Of a DNA stretch of 64,000 nt, positions 46,938 to 58,500 are shown piece after piece. Both the position numbers and the translations under genes were made by a program. Numbering within the stretch: the first letter of the stretch is position 1; each line of letters opens with the position of its first letter. The notes below the pieces were generated by a model, which was not told the DNA's origin, did no database searches, and saw only the letters and a list, made by a program, of their open reading frames with translations. The stretch comes from Combretum micranthum (Eukaryota > Streptophyta > Magnoliopsida > Myrtales > Combretaceae): contig JAMXBD010002246.1 in assembly GCA_024138025.1 (NCBI GenBank), positions 62,001 to 126,000 on the forward strand, written 5' to 3'.

Positions 46938-47047
46938 TGTCATGATGCAATGACATGTTAGTTAGGCGCTTAACCAAGTCATGATGCAATGACTTTACCA
47001 TGATGCAATGGTACGCTATGATGCAATAGCGATTCTTTTGGTTAAGT
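46938..47047 (+). other. Array of four constant-loop hairpins
   Basis: Four perfect hairpins with the same loop GATGCA and different stems: TGTCAT/ATGACA (46,938-46,955), AAGTCAT/ATGACTT (46,976-46,995), TACCAT/ATGGTA (46,996-47,013), CGCTAT/ATAGCG (47,014-47,031). GCTTAACC (46,968-46,975) can pair with GGTTAAGT (47,040-47,047), enclosing the last three as a cloverleaf-like fold. The loop contains the self-complementary TGCA. Confidence 0.85.
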
Positions 47048-47463
47048 GGGTAGCTGATAGGGGGAATAGTATCTGAGTAACGTTGGCTTAAACTTCGGGG
47101 GAAGTACCATGATTTAGTTCAAAGTTTATGGGAACTTGTGAACTAGGCTCATGTTACGGACTGAGTTTAAGTAGAGTCGGGCAACGGCTTTTAAACCCTA
47201 AATGAAGCTATTATCTTCATGAAATAGATATAGGAGATATAAGTATTCGGACTGCTTATATCAAACCCCTGAGCAGCTGCTGTTACTCAGGATCCCTGAA
47301 TTCCCGAAGTGTGACCGGGGTTTGAATACCCTCTTGTTGATTTGTGCAAGAAAACGTAATAAAGATAATCACCTGTCTAATGTTGCATTACATCAATTTG
47401 ATGAATTGTTTTTGCATTTGTTATTGTGTACTGGGCCTCTGGCTCACTTTTGCTACTTTGCAG

Positions 47464-47540
47464 GTATTGGAGACGAGTTTTATGATGATTTGGGCTATGG
47501 GTCCGATTTCGAGATATTTCTGGATGAGTGGGACGAATAG
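47464..47540 (+). other. LTR acidic microexon, family A (solo LTR 45,134-47,920)
   Basis: After TTTGCAG (ending 47,463), phase G|GT: GIGDEFYDDLGYGSDF, then an EIFLDEWDE tail and TAG (47,538-47,540). The frame extends upstream without stop to an ATG at 47,322, but that upstream part is not shared with the sister copies in the same frame. Confidence 0.65.
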
Positions 47541-47925
47541 GATCCGTTCACCTTGGACTTTTGGGAAGAATTTTTGCTAAGTAAAAAGTTATGTATAGAA
47601 GGCTTGTTAGTTAAGCCTATTTGTTGTAAAGACCTTAAGATCCTCTAGGGTCCTTTTGTTTAAGCAAACATGTAATTTTTTTTTGTAGTGTCTTGTATTG
47701 ACACTAAACAGTGATTATATGATGTAAATGTATGTATAGATTGCTTTTGTTATCAATCTTGTTTTGTTTAAAAGTTCTTTATAAAGTTATAGTGGTTTTG
47801 ATCAAACAATTTTCATAAACTGTTAGTTTTAGGACAATCTTACATATAATGTGAAAACGTTATATGTGGTTGGGGACTCGGTACTCTAAGTCTTGGGATT
47901 TAGAGGAACGGGTCTTTACAAGCTT

Positions 47926-48786
47926 AGAAGCGGTATAGTTGTGTTTTCTAGCCAAGGGTTTTTCGCACAATCGGTTTATAGATTGTGAGATCTAAACAAT
48001 TTATCTGAATCTGATTTTTATTTTGGATATTCGTATATCTCCTTTTTTTTATTATTATCTTGTTTGATTGACGCAAACTAAGGCACATTTGCTTGATTAG
48101 CAAGATAATTTTTTCAATTAGAATATCATATTCATAATCGTTCGATTATTCTAATGTTTGTGGTACAATAGCATGATTAATTTATGAGATAAACTATTGA
48201 TTGTGTTATGGAGATATATAATCTGATTTAAACGAATCATCTTATGATTTGTTGATCTAAATTGGTGGTCTCTCTTGTTCTTAAAGCTATTGATAGATTA
48301 AACCCTAAGAGGTTATTTAGGGTTGTTTAATTGATAAGGAAAATAATCAAAGATCTTATCTTGATTATCGAAAAATAAGGAGAGGTAGGTTGTTAGAGCT
48401 TATTGATAGCCATAACCAGTTTATTCAAGATAAAGAATAGAAATTCTTAAATCAATGATCAATCCTTTAAACAGAGCTGTGATATACCTTTGGTTAGGGA
48501 CTTCTTTCAAATTGAATTAAATCTTTTAATTTGTTTGTTAGCTTAGATATAATTAGTTTTCTTTTGAATTTCACAAAAAAAAACCCTCTTTCTTCTCTTC
48601 TTCACTTGATTTTTGAATAGAAATAGATTTCACTAATCTTTGTGGATCGACCCTTCTCACTACTATATACAAATTGTATAAATTTTGAGAGTAGGATTAT
48701 AGTTGTTGGATTCGATACCCACCAAAAATCAATAATAATTTAGCACAATTCGTTCAATTAAAAGTGACTAAAATATGCTTTTATCA
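47926..48786. other. Element remnants: end of Tat/Ogre stub and partial LTR
   Basis: 47,926-47,960 continues the Tat/Ogre-like tandem unit. The rest includes a minus-strand LTR start at 48,786 (TGATAAAAGC) whose first 65 bp match the LTR start at 57,181. Beyond that, toward the left, the sequence reads like the tail of a plus-strand LTR (GTGGATCGACCC at about 48,641). I could not resolve this junction. Confidence 0.4.
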
Positions 48787-48825
48787 ACTCCCCACACTTG
48801 AACTTTTGTTTGTCCTCAAGCAAAA
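48787..48825 (-). other. Polypurine tract region of an Athila/Tat-like element
   Basis: Minus-strand CAAGTGTGGGGAGT before the LTR start TGATAAAAGC, preceded by CTTGAGGACAAACAAAAGTT. This combination is common at the 3' end of Athila/Tat-type internal regions (from memory). A second similar tract (AAGTGTGGGAGAAGGG) lies at about 50,703-50,718. Confidence 0.5.
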
Positions 48826-49150
48826 TAAATAAGAACAAAAGAGAAATCTATGATAAAGAGTACAACATTTTTAACTTTCCCATTTTCAAGCATCTTTTCT
48901 TTTATAAGTCATGTCTTGTAATTCTGGTGCCTACCGCTTTAACCAAACTGGGTATATATAATTAGATTACTATTATTAAAATTTAGTAGCTAATCTAGAC
49001 AAAACAAACTTTAATTCTAGTGTTTAGCAAAAGAACCTTTATCTAAAAGTAAATACTCAATCCAATAAGGAAAAACACCCATTTAAACTTCACTAGACAT
49101 TAGCAGGCATATAATCCTTGCTACACATAGTGAAAGCATATGGTATCTAC

Positions 49151-49835
49151 TAGGAATGCAATCGGGACGAGTATACTAAAACCCGAACCCGATAGGATTC
49201 CCAAAACCTATCCCAAACCCTATAGGATTTTTGTCCATGAACCCAAAACCCACTAGACAAACCCTATAGGGTACCCGAACCCGAAACCCAATATAAAATT
49301 AGAATCATTATGCAATAAAATATTTAAAAACGATGTTTTTTTGTCATCTTTTTCTATTTCCGATCCGTTCCTACTTTACAGGCCAAGAAAAAAAAAAACT
49401 CTTATCATTACTTATGCAATCCTCTTTATAAAATCTCAACCATTTTCATGGAAAGAAAATCATTGAATGAAATAATGCGGCAAAGGGAGTGAGAGGCTTG
49501 AATTTTAGGAGAGTGAGCAAAGAACAAGACTAAAAGTGGAGACCATAGAGTATTAGTCTACTATCCTAGGGTTTTTTATTTTTTCTAAATGATTTAATAA
49601 AAATAATTACCTTTACAATTAATGAAGCACAACTAGTTAATTTCAGAGATGAAGGCTAAACATAATATACATTTATATATTTAAACGAGTTCAGGTTTCC
49701 CAACGGGTTTTATGCTCCTCCTAAAACCCTATAGGGTTTTATTATTGATCCCAAAACCCATCCCAAAGCCTATAGGGTATTTATCGGGTTGGGTGGGTCA
49801 GGTACCCTATAAAAACCCGCCCATTTACATCCTTA
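49151..49835. mobile_element. hAT-like MITE with 8-bp target duplication
   Basis: GTATCTAC flanks both sides (49,143-49,150; 49,836-49,843). Ends are imperfect inverted repeats: left TAGGAATGCAATCGGGACGA, right (reversed) TAAGGATGTAAATGGGCGGG. Subterminal arrays of 'aaccctatagggttt' and 'aacccgataggattcc' fill both flanks, as in plant hAT elements. The 685 bp have no coding capacity. Confidence 0.85.
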
Positions 49836-49843
49836 GTATCTAC

Positions 49844-51700
49844 TCTTTCTCTGGATTTTCTTCCTCTTTATTATAAGTCTTATTTCATTTGGTGCTTCAG
49901 CATTCATATTCTTTTGATTCATACATGCAATTTTTTTGTTTCATTTTTCAAAGTTCATGGATTGAACTTTTGTCTTTTCTCCCTTCTTGTTATAGTGAGT
50001 TCATTGAGTCGGCACATCCCAGATTCATCATCTAAGTGACCAGGTTTTAAAGGAACCCCTAAGGACTCTTCGTCACTCTAACATACAAGTTTGGATATTG
50101 TTAACTCAAGTACCAGAGTCATTGGAGTAAAGGCTATACTTGTTTTTTTTCTTTTCTTTTGAATGCTACAACAAAATTAAGACTTTTTTTTAATAAAGGA
50201 TCATTAAGTAAAGAGTTTCTTCTACTTTTTTCATAAGGTATTGAAATGTTCTCAAAACAACTCAACAGAGTATATACAAGCTAAATTTTTTCCGAAAAGT
50301 AGACCTATTTATTTTTCACTTTATGACTCAACTTACTCTCAAAATACAATTCTAAAGCTAAATACAATAATACAAGTAAATTTGTTCCTTAAAGATTTCA
50401 CTACTTAATTTCAACTAAGTATTTTAATTACAACAACAGTTGAGTAAGGCACCTAGCAAGTCAATTTCACATTTTTGCTCCTTAAAGATGCTATCAACAA
50501 TATTTATCACAATCTCTAGATTTCATTTCCAATTTTCAAAAAAAATTGGCATAAATTGTTTAGGATAAATAATTTAGGCCAAATAAGTTCAAAGTATAAG
50601 CCAACAATTCAAGTTCATATGTCATAAATATTCAATCAATTCAAAAAAAAATTCAGACATTAGCGATTCATATACTCCACTCTATTCATTATATCTTATT
50701 ATCCCTTCTCCCACACTTAAATTGAATAGTATCCTCACTATTCCTAATTTAGCTCAAAACAAGAAAGAAATAAGGATAAACGAGAAAATGAATGATGGTA
50801 CTTCCCCGATATCAATGTTCAGCATCAGAATTTGAATTTCAACCATGATATCTTTTAGAGGGTTATTTGTTTTAGCTTAGCCCCATGTTCAGATAATGCA
50901 ACTACTCAGCAAATACTTGATGTGATCTTTCGCCTCTTTTTCTTTGGCTAGAGATTTTTAGGTGGTATTCCTAGGTAAATAGTTCATGTTAATTACAAGG
51001 AATACTTAAATCAATGGTAATTCACACAACCAATTGCAAATGTGTTCTTACCTAATGTCTATATCTATCAATGAGTAGAATAGAACATTTTAAAACTAGG
51101 CATTTAACAAGTTAAAATTCCAACATAATTCCATTTCAAACAAGATCCACATCAACTAGGTTGTATGCATTACATCTTTATGTCTAAAACATGATATAAC
51201 ATGAAATTGTAGGACCAAAGCCATAAGCATGTGATTTATCCAGAACAGATCATGCCATTAGGCTTATACTTGCAAATCAGTTTTAACAATATTTCACCAT
51301 TCATGCAAATTCAAGTAAAATCCTAATTTCTAGCAAAATATGGATTTTTGATGAAATCAGGCACAATCTAATTGTAAATCCACATATATGCAAGTATAAG
51401 AATAACCCAACTCCATAAATCAGTAGATCAATATTATCAATTAACCTCAGAATATCAATCTTCTTAAGACAAAATTTATAGCCAAGAACAAGAAAACTTG
51501 AGAGAGAACACTTACTTGCAACAGTTGATTAAGATCCTTAGTCCTTGATGGAGTGAGAGTGAATGATTAAGTGAGAGAGTGAGTATGTTTTTGAGAGTAT
51601 AGGAGAAAGCTAGAGAGAGGAGGAACAGGGTATAGGGAAGAAATGATAGTGAAGGAATGAGAAAAAGAGAGAGAAAAAACAATTTTAATGTGTACGATAG
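49844..51700. other. AT-rich internal DNA without genes
   Basis: Belongs to the unresolved element. Contains the second purine tract (50,703-50,718), a CT/GA-rich stretch at 51,540-51,680 and a GCAAGTAAGTG donor-like site (minus) near 51,520. No open frame of note. Confidence 0.4.
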
Positions 51701-51749
51701 GACAAAGGCCAGCCTATTTCATCTATACACTGTCGGCCTACATAGTCGG

Positions 51750-51905
51750 CATAGAAATTCAAAATTTTTCCAGGCAAAAAGGCTAGTAGCCTTCAATCTT
51801 GTTAAGTCGGCCTTAAATATGCGGAGGCATAGAAATTCAAAATTTTTCCGAGGCAAAAAGGCTAGTAGCCTTCAATCTTGTTAAGTTGGGCTTGAATATG
51901 CCGAA
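51750..51905 (-). repeat. 78-bp tandem duplication with GGCC/CGGC motifs
   Basis: 'atagaaattcaaaatttttc' starts at 51,751 and 51,829; each unit ends in 'gttaagtcggcc' or 'gttaagttgggc'. Similar GC phrases occur at 53,040-53,200 and 56,905-56,980. Confidence 0.75.
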
Positions 51906-54333
51906 GCCTAAATCATAGGACTTATGCCGACTTAAAGCCAGCAGTCTATTTTGTCCAGTAGTTGGCCTTCATTATTCTATCTCTCATTGAGTCATGACAG
52001 TGTTTCAGCGCCAAAAACTGATCATGCTTTTTCTATATGTGCTTTTTAATCTCTTTTTAAATTCCTATAAATGAGCATATATTTACAAACTAGTGTATCA
52101 GGTGCGTGTACAATAATAAAATTTCGGTGAATACTGAGTCGTGTCCACAGGGAGTGAAGACTAGCTCTCAACTATATTAATCCTTATTATAGATAGGCAA
52201 ATAAAAAAAGATTATATTTTTGGAATTTTAGATAGAACTAATATACAAAGAATTTTAGATTTCCAACACCTTAAATTGAATTAAGTTAAGAGCCAACAGA
52301 TCAGAAAGACATCGAATGTATGATATGACCAGAATATACTTGCAAATCCAAATTGCTAATGAGTTTAGTATCTTCAAGTATTTAAGCACCAGGTAAAAAC
52401 TCATTTTCCCAAAGAAAGTGATTATCTGAATTAACCAATCAATATTCCTTATCCCTAGGAAAGTGATCAATTGACTAATCTGTATAAATTACCAAACCCA
52501 AATCTAATTCAAATCCATTTCCCTATGAGAATTATAATCCAAATTAGCTAATCATAGAATCGATTAGAAAGGAATTTCCCAATTGCAATCCTAATCTATC
52601 ATGCATTCCAAAATCAATTCAAAAACATGATCAATGAATCATCATTAACAACATGAACTTAAGCAACAATTCAATCAACAGGCGAAAAACATCAACTGGA
52701 CAATTCAAATCAGTAACTCAAAACCCTAAATAAGCACAAAAAGAGCAAGTATTGAACACCATTCATAAAATGAATATAAGAAAAAAACAAAATCACATTG
52801 TTAAGAAAATCTTGTTCTTTAATGCAAGTAAAAATGATGTTTCCCACTTAATCCCAGTATAGTATCCTCAATCAATATAAAAATAAAAAGCTTTCTACTA
52901 GTCTAACCCCTAATCTATATCTAGGAGCAAAGGAAATAGGCTCTCAATTCATTCTAGGGTTCTTCTCTTTCATCCACAGGATCCACAAAAGAAAAATATA
53001 TATGAAAAAACACATGCAGGATATAGGATGGCATTTTTCATCTGTACATCGGTAGCTTACATGCTGGCCTTGAATTTTTATTTAATTTCCAAAGCAAGGA
53101 GTCCATCAGTGTTGGAGGCAATGTAGGAGTACGCTGACTCAAGGCTAATGGTATAGAATCCAATTTCGTCGGTGTTCTTGTTATTTTAAGGCTAGCGGTA
53201 TTGTCACGCCCCAACGGGTACCCTAAACGTGACAGCCCACCATACACAATATTAAAACTTAAGAATGACTACTTTAGTCACTCGAAAGCTTCCATATCAG
53301 TACAAGGCATACATTCACATAAAAGGGCGACCGGTGGAGTAATGCATTTTAAGATATTGGCAGCGGAACATGCAAAATAACACTTAATATATTTCATTGA
53401 AATATAAACTCCTACAACTTCTAAGGGGCATTCTCCTTATAATAACCATAGCAACATAGTCTTAATATGAAGATTAACTAAAACTAGAAGATTTTAAAGG
53501 AAATCTAGTCTAAGACTTTAAAACAAAGTTCCTCCAAAAGCTTCCCAAAATAAAGATTCTACCCAGATGATCAAGATGGTCTCAGGTGCAAAATAACGAT
53601 CCTGCAATATCAAAAATCTATAGGGGCATAAGTAGAACTAGCTTAGTGAGATATTCCTTACGCAAAAGTACTCATAACAGACATTCAACCAAGTTCATTA
53701 AACAAGCATATGAAATGCAACAACCATATGATCAAACAGTGCATACGATTATCCGGTTTCGTATGTGTGATGGATTTACCCCTCCATCGGTAGTTAGGGA
53801 ATGATTTAAACTGGGTCCCAAACAACCTTCTTAAAAGTTTGCGTGCATCTTGGGGTTCCAACGAACCGTATTATTAGTCCCCGGGCTTTCCTTACCCAAA
53901 GCAATCAATCTAGCTCGACTACAACTTGAGGTCGTATTCTCCGAACGTCTTAAATCATCAAGATGTAGCTAAGCAGCTTACCTTTCCGGTCCCACGCTGA
54001 GGAGTAATAGCAAAATTTCGAAATGATATTCTATGTGATATACATGAGCAATTTATTTATGAGATATTCAATCCGACATTAATTTATTTAAAGCGATCAA
54101 GCAATAATTGCACGTATAGCAATACATACATAGAAGCAATTATGATAATCAACAAATCGTGCTCCACTATACTTACTATTCTTTGATCACACATAGCAAT
54201 TCACATACACAATTCCCATAATAACCCGCATGCATATCAATTTTATCTTTTCCTAACATCTAGTGCTCTATTCTACAAGCACATGTGCGAATACATAAAA
54301 TGTAAAGGAAACTCACTCATCCGTAGCGATCTT

Positions 54334-54383
54334 CTATGAGTCGAAGTAATCCTCGAGGAAAAGAAGATCTTGATCCTCGATAC
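54334..54383 (-). other. LTR acidic microexon, family B (solo LTR 53,202-56,900)
   Basis: Phase G|GT: GIEDQDLLFLEDYFDS then TAG (54,336-54,334). Same layout as 42,930-42,976. Confidence 0.55.
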
Positions 54384-56011
54384 CTAAATAAAAGAAATAC
54401 CCAAAATGAGTATTTCATCCAAGATCTATTCAAATTCTTTAATTCTAACTTATTAAATTCGTCAAAATTAGCATGAATGGGAATTACAACTTAAAATGGT
54501 CATAACTTGCTCATTTTAACTCGGAATTTTGTATATTATATACTGATTTCTACCTATTTGAAAATATCTATCCATTTCTAAGGTTATTTTTATCAAAAGA
54601 AGTCATTTGGGTCTCAGAATAGTGACGTACATAATTGTTACGAAAATTCAACATTTCAAAACTCAAGTCTTCAAACTTTTCTCTATCCAAAAATTCTTGC
54701 ACAAAAATATAGTTATTTGTATGGTTAAAAAAATCCTTTGAATATATATATATATATAGAGAGAGAGAGACTCAAATTACATACATGAATTTAGTGGTGT
54801 TGTCTCAATAATGATTTTTGTAAAGCAATGTGTGAGATTATGCTAAGACTTGAAAAGAAATTTCTTTTTAGTTTTGTTGGGAAATTTTCCTAAATTATCA
54901 TAAGTGAGCATCCTCTTCTTTCAACTCCATTTCTTAGTTATTGAGAATAATTAAATTTCAAAAAGTAATTTTAATCTTTTAAGATTCCTACAAGTTTATT
55001 TCTAGTGGTTAGAAAATGTAGTTTTCTAAATATTCCTTGGTAGTGACTAAAGTTTTTAAAGTTCACTTGTTCTTAGTTTTTCCTAAATTTTGGTCCATTT
55101 TAAAATAATAGGGTTCTTCTAATTTTAGTTCCTAAGTAAGATTTATCTTTAAAAAGATTTATTCTTAGGTGATTTTGGAAAACTTATCTAAACCTTAATA
55201 TGTTGATGAAAACTTTACATATGAGTTTAAGAAAACTTTTGTTAAACAAAGAATTAAGTTTAAAGAAACTTTCTTATTTCATTGGTTTGAAAAGAGTGTT
55301 TTGTGATAACTTTATTTTATGTATTCATTGATAAAATCCCATATAGTATTATTACTAAAACTTGAGTTAAACTTATCTAACTTTAGAAAATATTTGTTAA
55401 GATAAAACTTTAATTCTTTATGGAAAAATCATTTCTTATGTGACAAAATTTATTTTTAAAGAGAGTTCTTATTTTTACTTAAGAAAACTCCTTTTTATTA
55501 TGGTTGAGACAATATCAACATGTTCATGCATGAATGAGATTATGTTGATATGAAAAATATAACAATATCACATAATAAGAAAATATATGTATAATAATAA
55601 ATAAGAGCACAATAATAAAGTCAAGTATTGGGAACCTTAATTTCATCAAGGTATCATGGGGCTAAGAATAGACTAGTTCCAAAAGGAAAAGAAAAGAAAA
55701 AAAATTGTTTTGACTTGATAAGGACAAATCTAATACTAAAAAGACTAGTCTTAATAATAGCATGAAATAAATGAATTGCAAAGCATAAAAATAAATAAAT
55801 AAAAGTGAGCTTATATGCTCTAAAGAAGTATATATACATAATATACATAATACTATATAGAAGTTAGATTAGAGCAAATAATAATAATAACATAATGGAA
55901 AATAGGAACATGAACATATTGTTGCTTCTTTAACTCTCATGAGTCTAAGAAACATACACTAAGCTCATGCTAAGTTGTATGAACATAATGAGTATGTGTA
56001 AGAAACTTTAC
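54384..56011 (-). other. LTR leader intron, family B (solo LTR 53,202-56,900)
   Basis: CCTTAG|GTAAAG donor at 56,011 and TTTCTTTTATTTAG acceptor ending at 54,384; 1,628 bp. It contains a TA/GA microsatellite at 54,748-54,770. Confidence 0.5.
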
Positions 56012-56187
56012 CTAAGGTTATGTGTTTGTTGAAGAGTAAAAGAATGGGTTATAATATTATATAGAAAATGGTTTTATAGAGAGAAGAGAGAACTTGGGAG
56101 AGAATTTGAGAGAGAGTGTTTGTGGAGAAATTTTGGTAGAGTTTTAGTAAGAAATGAGTTGTGTGAAAGAACGAAGAAGAAAGGGGG

Positions 56188-56195
56188 TATTTATA
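56188..56195 (-). promoter_or_regulatory. TATA box of the solo LTR 53,202-56,900
   Basis: Minus-strand CTATAAATACCCCC, about 180 bp before the splice donor. The leader between them lacks ATG. Confidence 0.6.
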
Positions 56196-58453
56196 GAGTT
56201 TTGAAGTGGAAATTAGATGTAATTAAATAAATTGAAAAAGAAAATAAAATGAGAGTGAAGGAGAGGGATAGTGGACGGCAACATGGGGAATAGGGAGAGA
56301 AATTGATTAAATTTGTTGTTTTGTAATAAAAAGAAGTAATATGTAAAGTGTGATGTGATTAAAGTTGTATAGGAAGGTAAATTATGAGGTATAGGTATGG
56401 TAGTATGTAAGAATAGAGTGTAAGAAAAAGTAGAGATAGTGAAATAATAATGAATAGAAGAAATAGTGCTATAAATAGTAAACTAGACAATTAAAATTTC
56501 TGATAGTAAAGCAAATACGCGTAAACGGCCTATATCTGATATTTTTAGTTACCAAAAATTCTAAAACTGATATTTTTGAAATCTTTATATTTTTACGAGT
56601 CTAATGGTGTTTTCGGAATATTTTTACTATCCAGTGCACCAGGGCATGATTTTTGAAAACTGATTTCGTTCAGATCCGAAAAGCACTAGAAAATTGCAAA
56701 AATGATATTTTTAAGCTTTCCTATATTACTACGAATCATTTTCCACAATTATCTTAATTTTGTTGTCTACGGTCTAAGAACATGGGATTGCCGGATCTAA
56801 ATTCACTAAACTAATCATAGAACTATGTACTTTAAGGTTCTGGTTTGACTTCCGGTTCTTAGGGTTTACTTATATTTACCGAAAAATCTAGGGGCTTACA
56901 AGTATAGCTTGTTGTTGAAGGTCGGCTGTGTTGATCTTGTAATGGCCTGTGTACATTATACGCTGACGGCCTTTATTCTCCATTTGCCAACCTTGAATGT
57001 TACATGTCTTCAATTTTTCACAAAACTCCTCTAAATTGCTTGTATTTGCATTATAAGTCCTTAAAGACATGAAATATCATAATAAGCATACTTAAGTACC
57101 ATTTCCTTAAGATTTCTATAAAATCAATAATAATTAAGCATGATTCGTATGATAAAAAGTGAGTATCATATGCCTTTATCAAGGGTACGGTGTAATGACT
57201 TAGTATTCAATAATGGATTAACAATTTTTATATGAAAACAAATTCCTGTACTTGGTTGTGTCTGAACACTGGTCTTTTGCTAGATAATTTCATTTATCTA
57301 TGTCACAACCCAAGGGATACCCTAAACGTAGCAGTTCACCGTGCACATTATTAAATCCCAGGAAAAATTTCCTTAGTTACGCGAAGGCTCCATATCATGC
57401 ACAAGGCATATAACACATCAGAGAGAATGTATCGAAGTTGTGAAATTTACTTGGATAACATTTAACTAACAAGGCAAGAGAAATACTTAACATGAAACAT
57501 AAACATGGTCGATTACAATTCTTAGGGGCATACCCCCACTAATGTCTACAAGTCTACACAAATACACTTTCTATTAATCTCCAAAATATGAACATAACAT
57601 ATATTGCTCATAAAGAAATTTCAAGAAAGTAAATTCCTTCTATGCTCCTACTTTTTCCACAAAAGCTCAATGATCCACCAATGTTTTTTCTTAATGTCTT
57701 GTCCTTGATTTGAGTCTCGCGCATACCTGCTTCAACAAAATCAATGGAGGTATAAGCTTACAACGTGCTTAGTGAGATATTTCCCCATCATTCACACTGA
57801 CAATCATAGACAAACAAGTCAGTTAGTCAAGCATATACTATGCTTACGCAATAATCACATGAAGAACACATATATGTATAGTTATCTGGAATTTATACAT
57901 AGAATGGATTTACGCCCTCCATATCAAGGGCTAAGGAATTGTTGATGAAGATCCTCTTGATCTTCCATTACTAATCTTCAGGCACTCGCCCAAAGCGTTC
58001 GGTTGGCACGGCTCCAAATCTGGAGTTACATTCCCCAAGCGATGTAGATTCCCTAGAAAGGAGCATGGCCCCGTATCCCAACACGCTAGCGGCCCATCCA
58101 ACTCTATGTGTAAGAGTAGCAGCCTTCCGAAATGTGACTCGATGGATGTTATGCGTGACCATTTTCTTGTTAATGTCATTCCATATTATGATTCATTAAG
58201 GGTGATCAATCAATTTAAACACATATGGCAATTAAGCATACAAATGAATAAACATAGTTAAACAAACATTCTAGCGTTACGATATGCTTAATGTCAACTT
58301 AATCAAACAAGCAAGAAACACACTTTACCCTTAATAGTCCCCCATGCATATTCATTTTTATATTTTCTTAATCATGCTAGTGCAACTACTTACATGCACA
58401 AACAAAATAACTAATTTAGAAGGAAAAACTCACTCGTTCATATCGCAATCTTC

Positions 58454-58500
58454 TTAGTTGTGATAATCCTCAGAAAGGAGAGTTTCGTATTCCTCGTTAC
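58454..58500 (-). other. LTR acidic microexon, family B (LTR from 57,301)
   Basis: After TTTCTTTTCTCTAG, phase G|GT: GNEEYETLLSEDYHN then TAA (58,456-58,454). The donor is at 63,334 (CCTTAG|GTTAAAA), beyond the inserted LTR. Confidence 0.5.

Larger units (their letters stand above)
45134..47920 (+). mobile_element. Solo LTR, Tekay-like (family A), inside a tandem unit
   Basis: Starts TGAAATGATC, ends GGGTCTTTACA, flanked by a perfect AGCTT duplication (45,129-45,133; 47,921-47,925). The tandem unit broken at its left edge resumes at its right edge. Contains a CGCCGG-rich patch (46,115-46,510), four GATGCA hairpins (46,938-47,031) and a microexon (47,464-47,540). The leader donor is unclear (GCAAGG or GTGAGT near 45,685-45,710). 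Confidence 0.9.
53202..56900 (-). mobile_element. Solo LTR (family B), minus strand
   Basis: Minus-strand start TGTAAGCCCC at 56,900 and end TTGGGGCGTGACA at 53,202, flanked by GGTAT (53,197-53,201) and AGTAT (56,901-56,905), a 4/5 duplication. TATAAATA at 56,195-56,188; ATG-free leader; donor at 56,011; acceptor before 54,383; microexon 54,383-54,334. Confidence 0.8.
48787..57181 (-). mobile_element. Unresolved Athila/Tat-like element, non-autonomous
   Basis: LTR start TGATAAAGGC at 57,181 (minus). LTR tail signals CTCCCTGTGGACACGACTC (about 52,130-52,150) and an end near 52,026 before a TTGGCGC-type primer site (about 52,010-52,020); internal DNA to 48,787 lacks pol. A solo LTR (53,202-56,900) splits the 5' LTR and a hAT-like MITE (49,151-49,835) splits the internal part. 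A second LTR-like start (TGATACACTAG at 52,099) suggests either two fused LTRs or an inner remnant. Confidence 0.4.

Noticed and set aside
47322..47463. Upstream extension giving a 72-residue ORF that starts with ATG before the acidic tail
   Set aside because: The part before the acceptor is not conserved in frame in sister LTRs; only the segment after the AG is conserved.
36340..48310. Telomere-like 'aaccctaaa' occurrences
   Set aside because: Single dispersed copies in LTRs, never in tandem.
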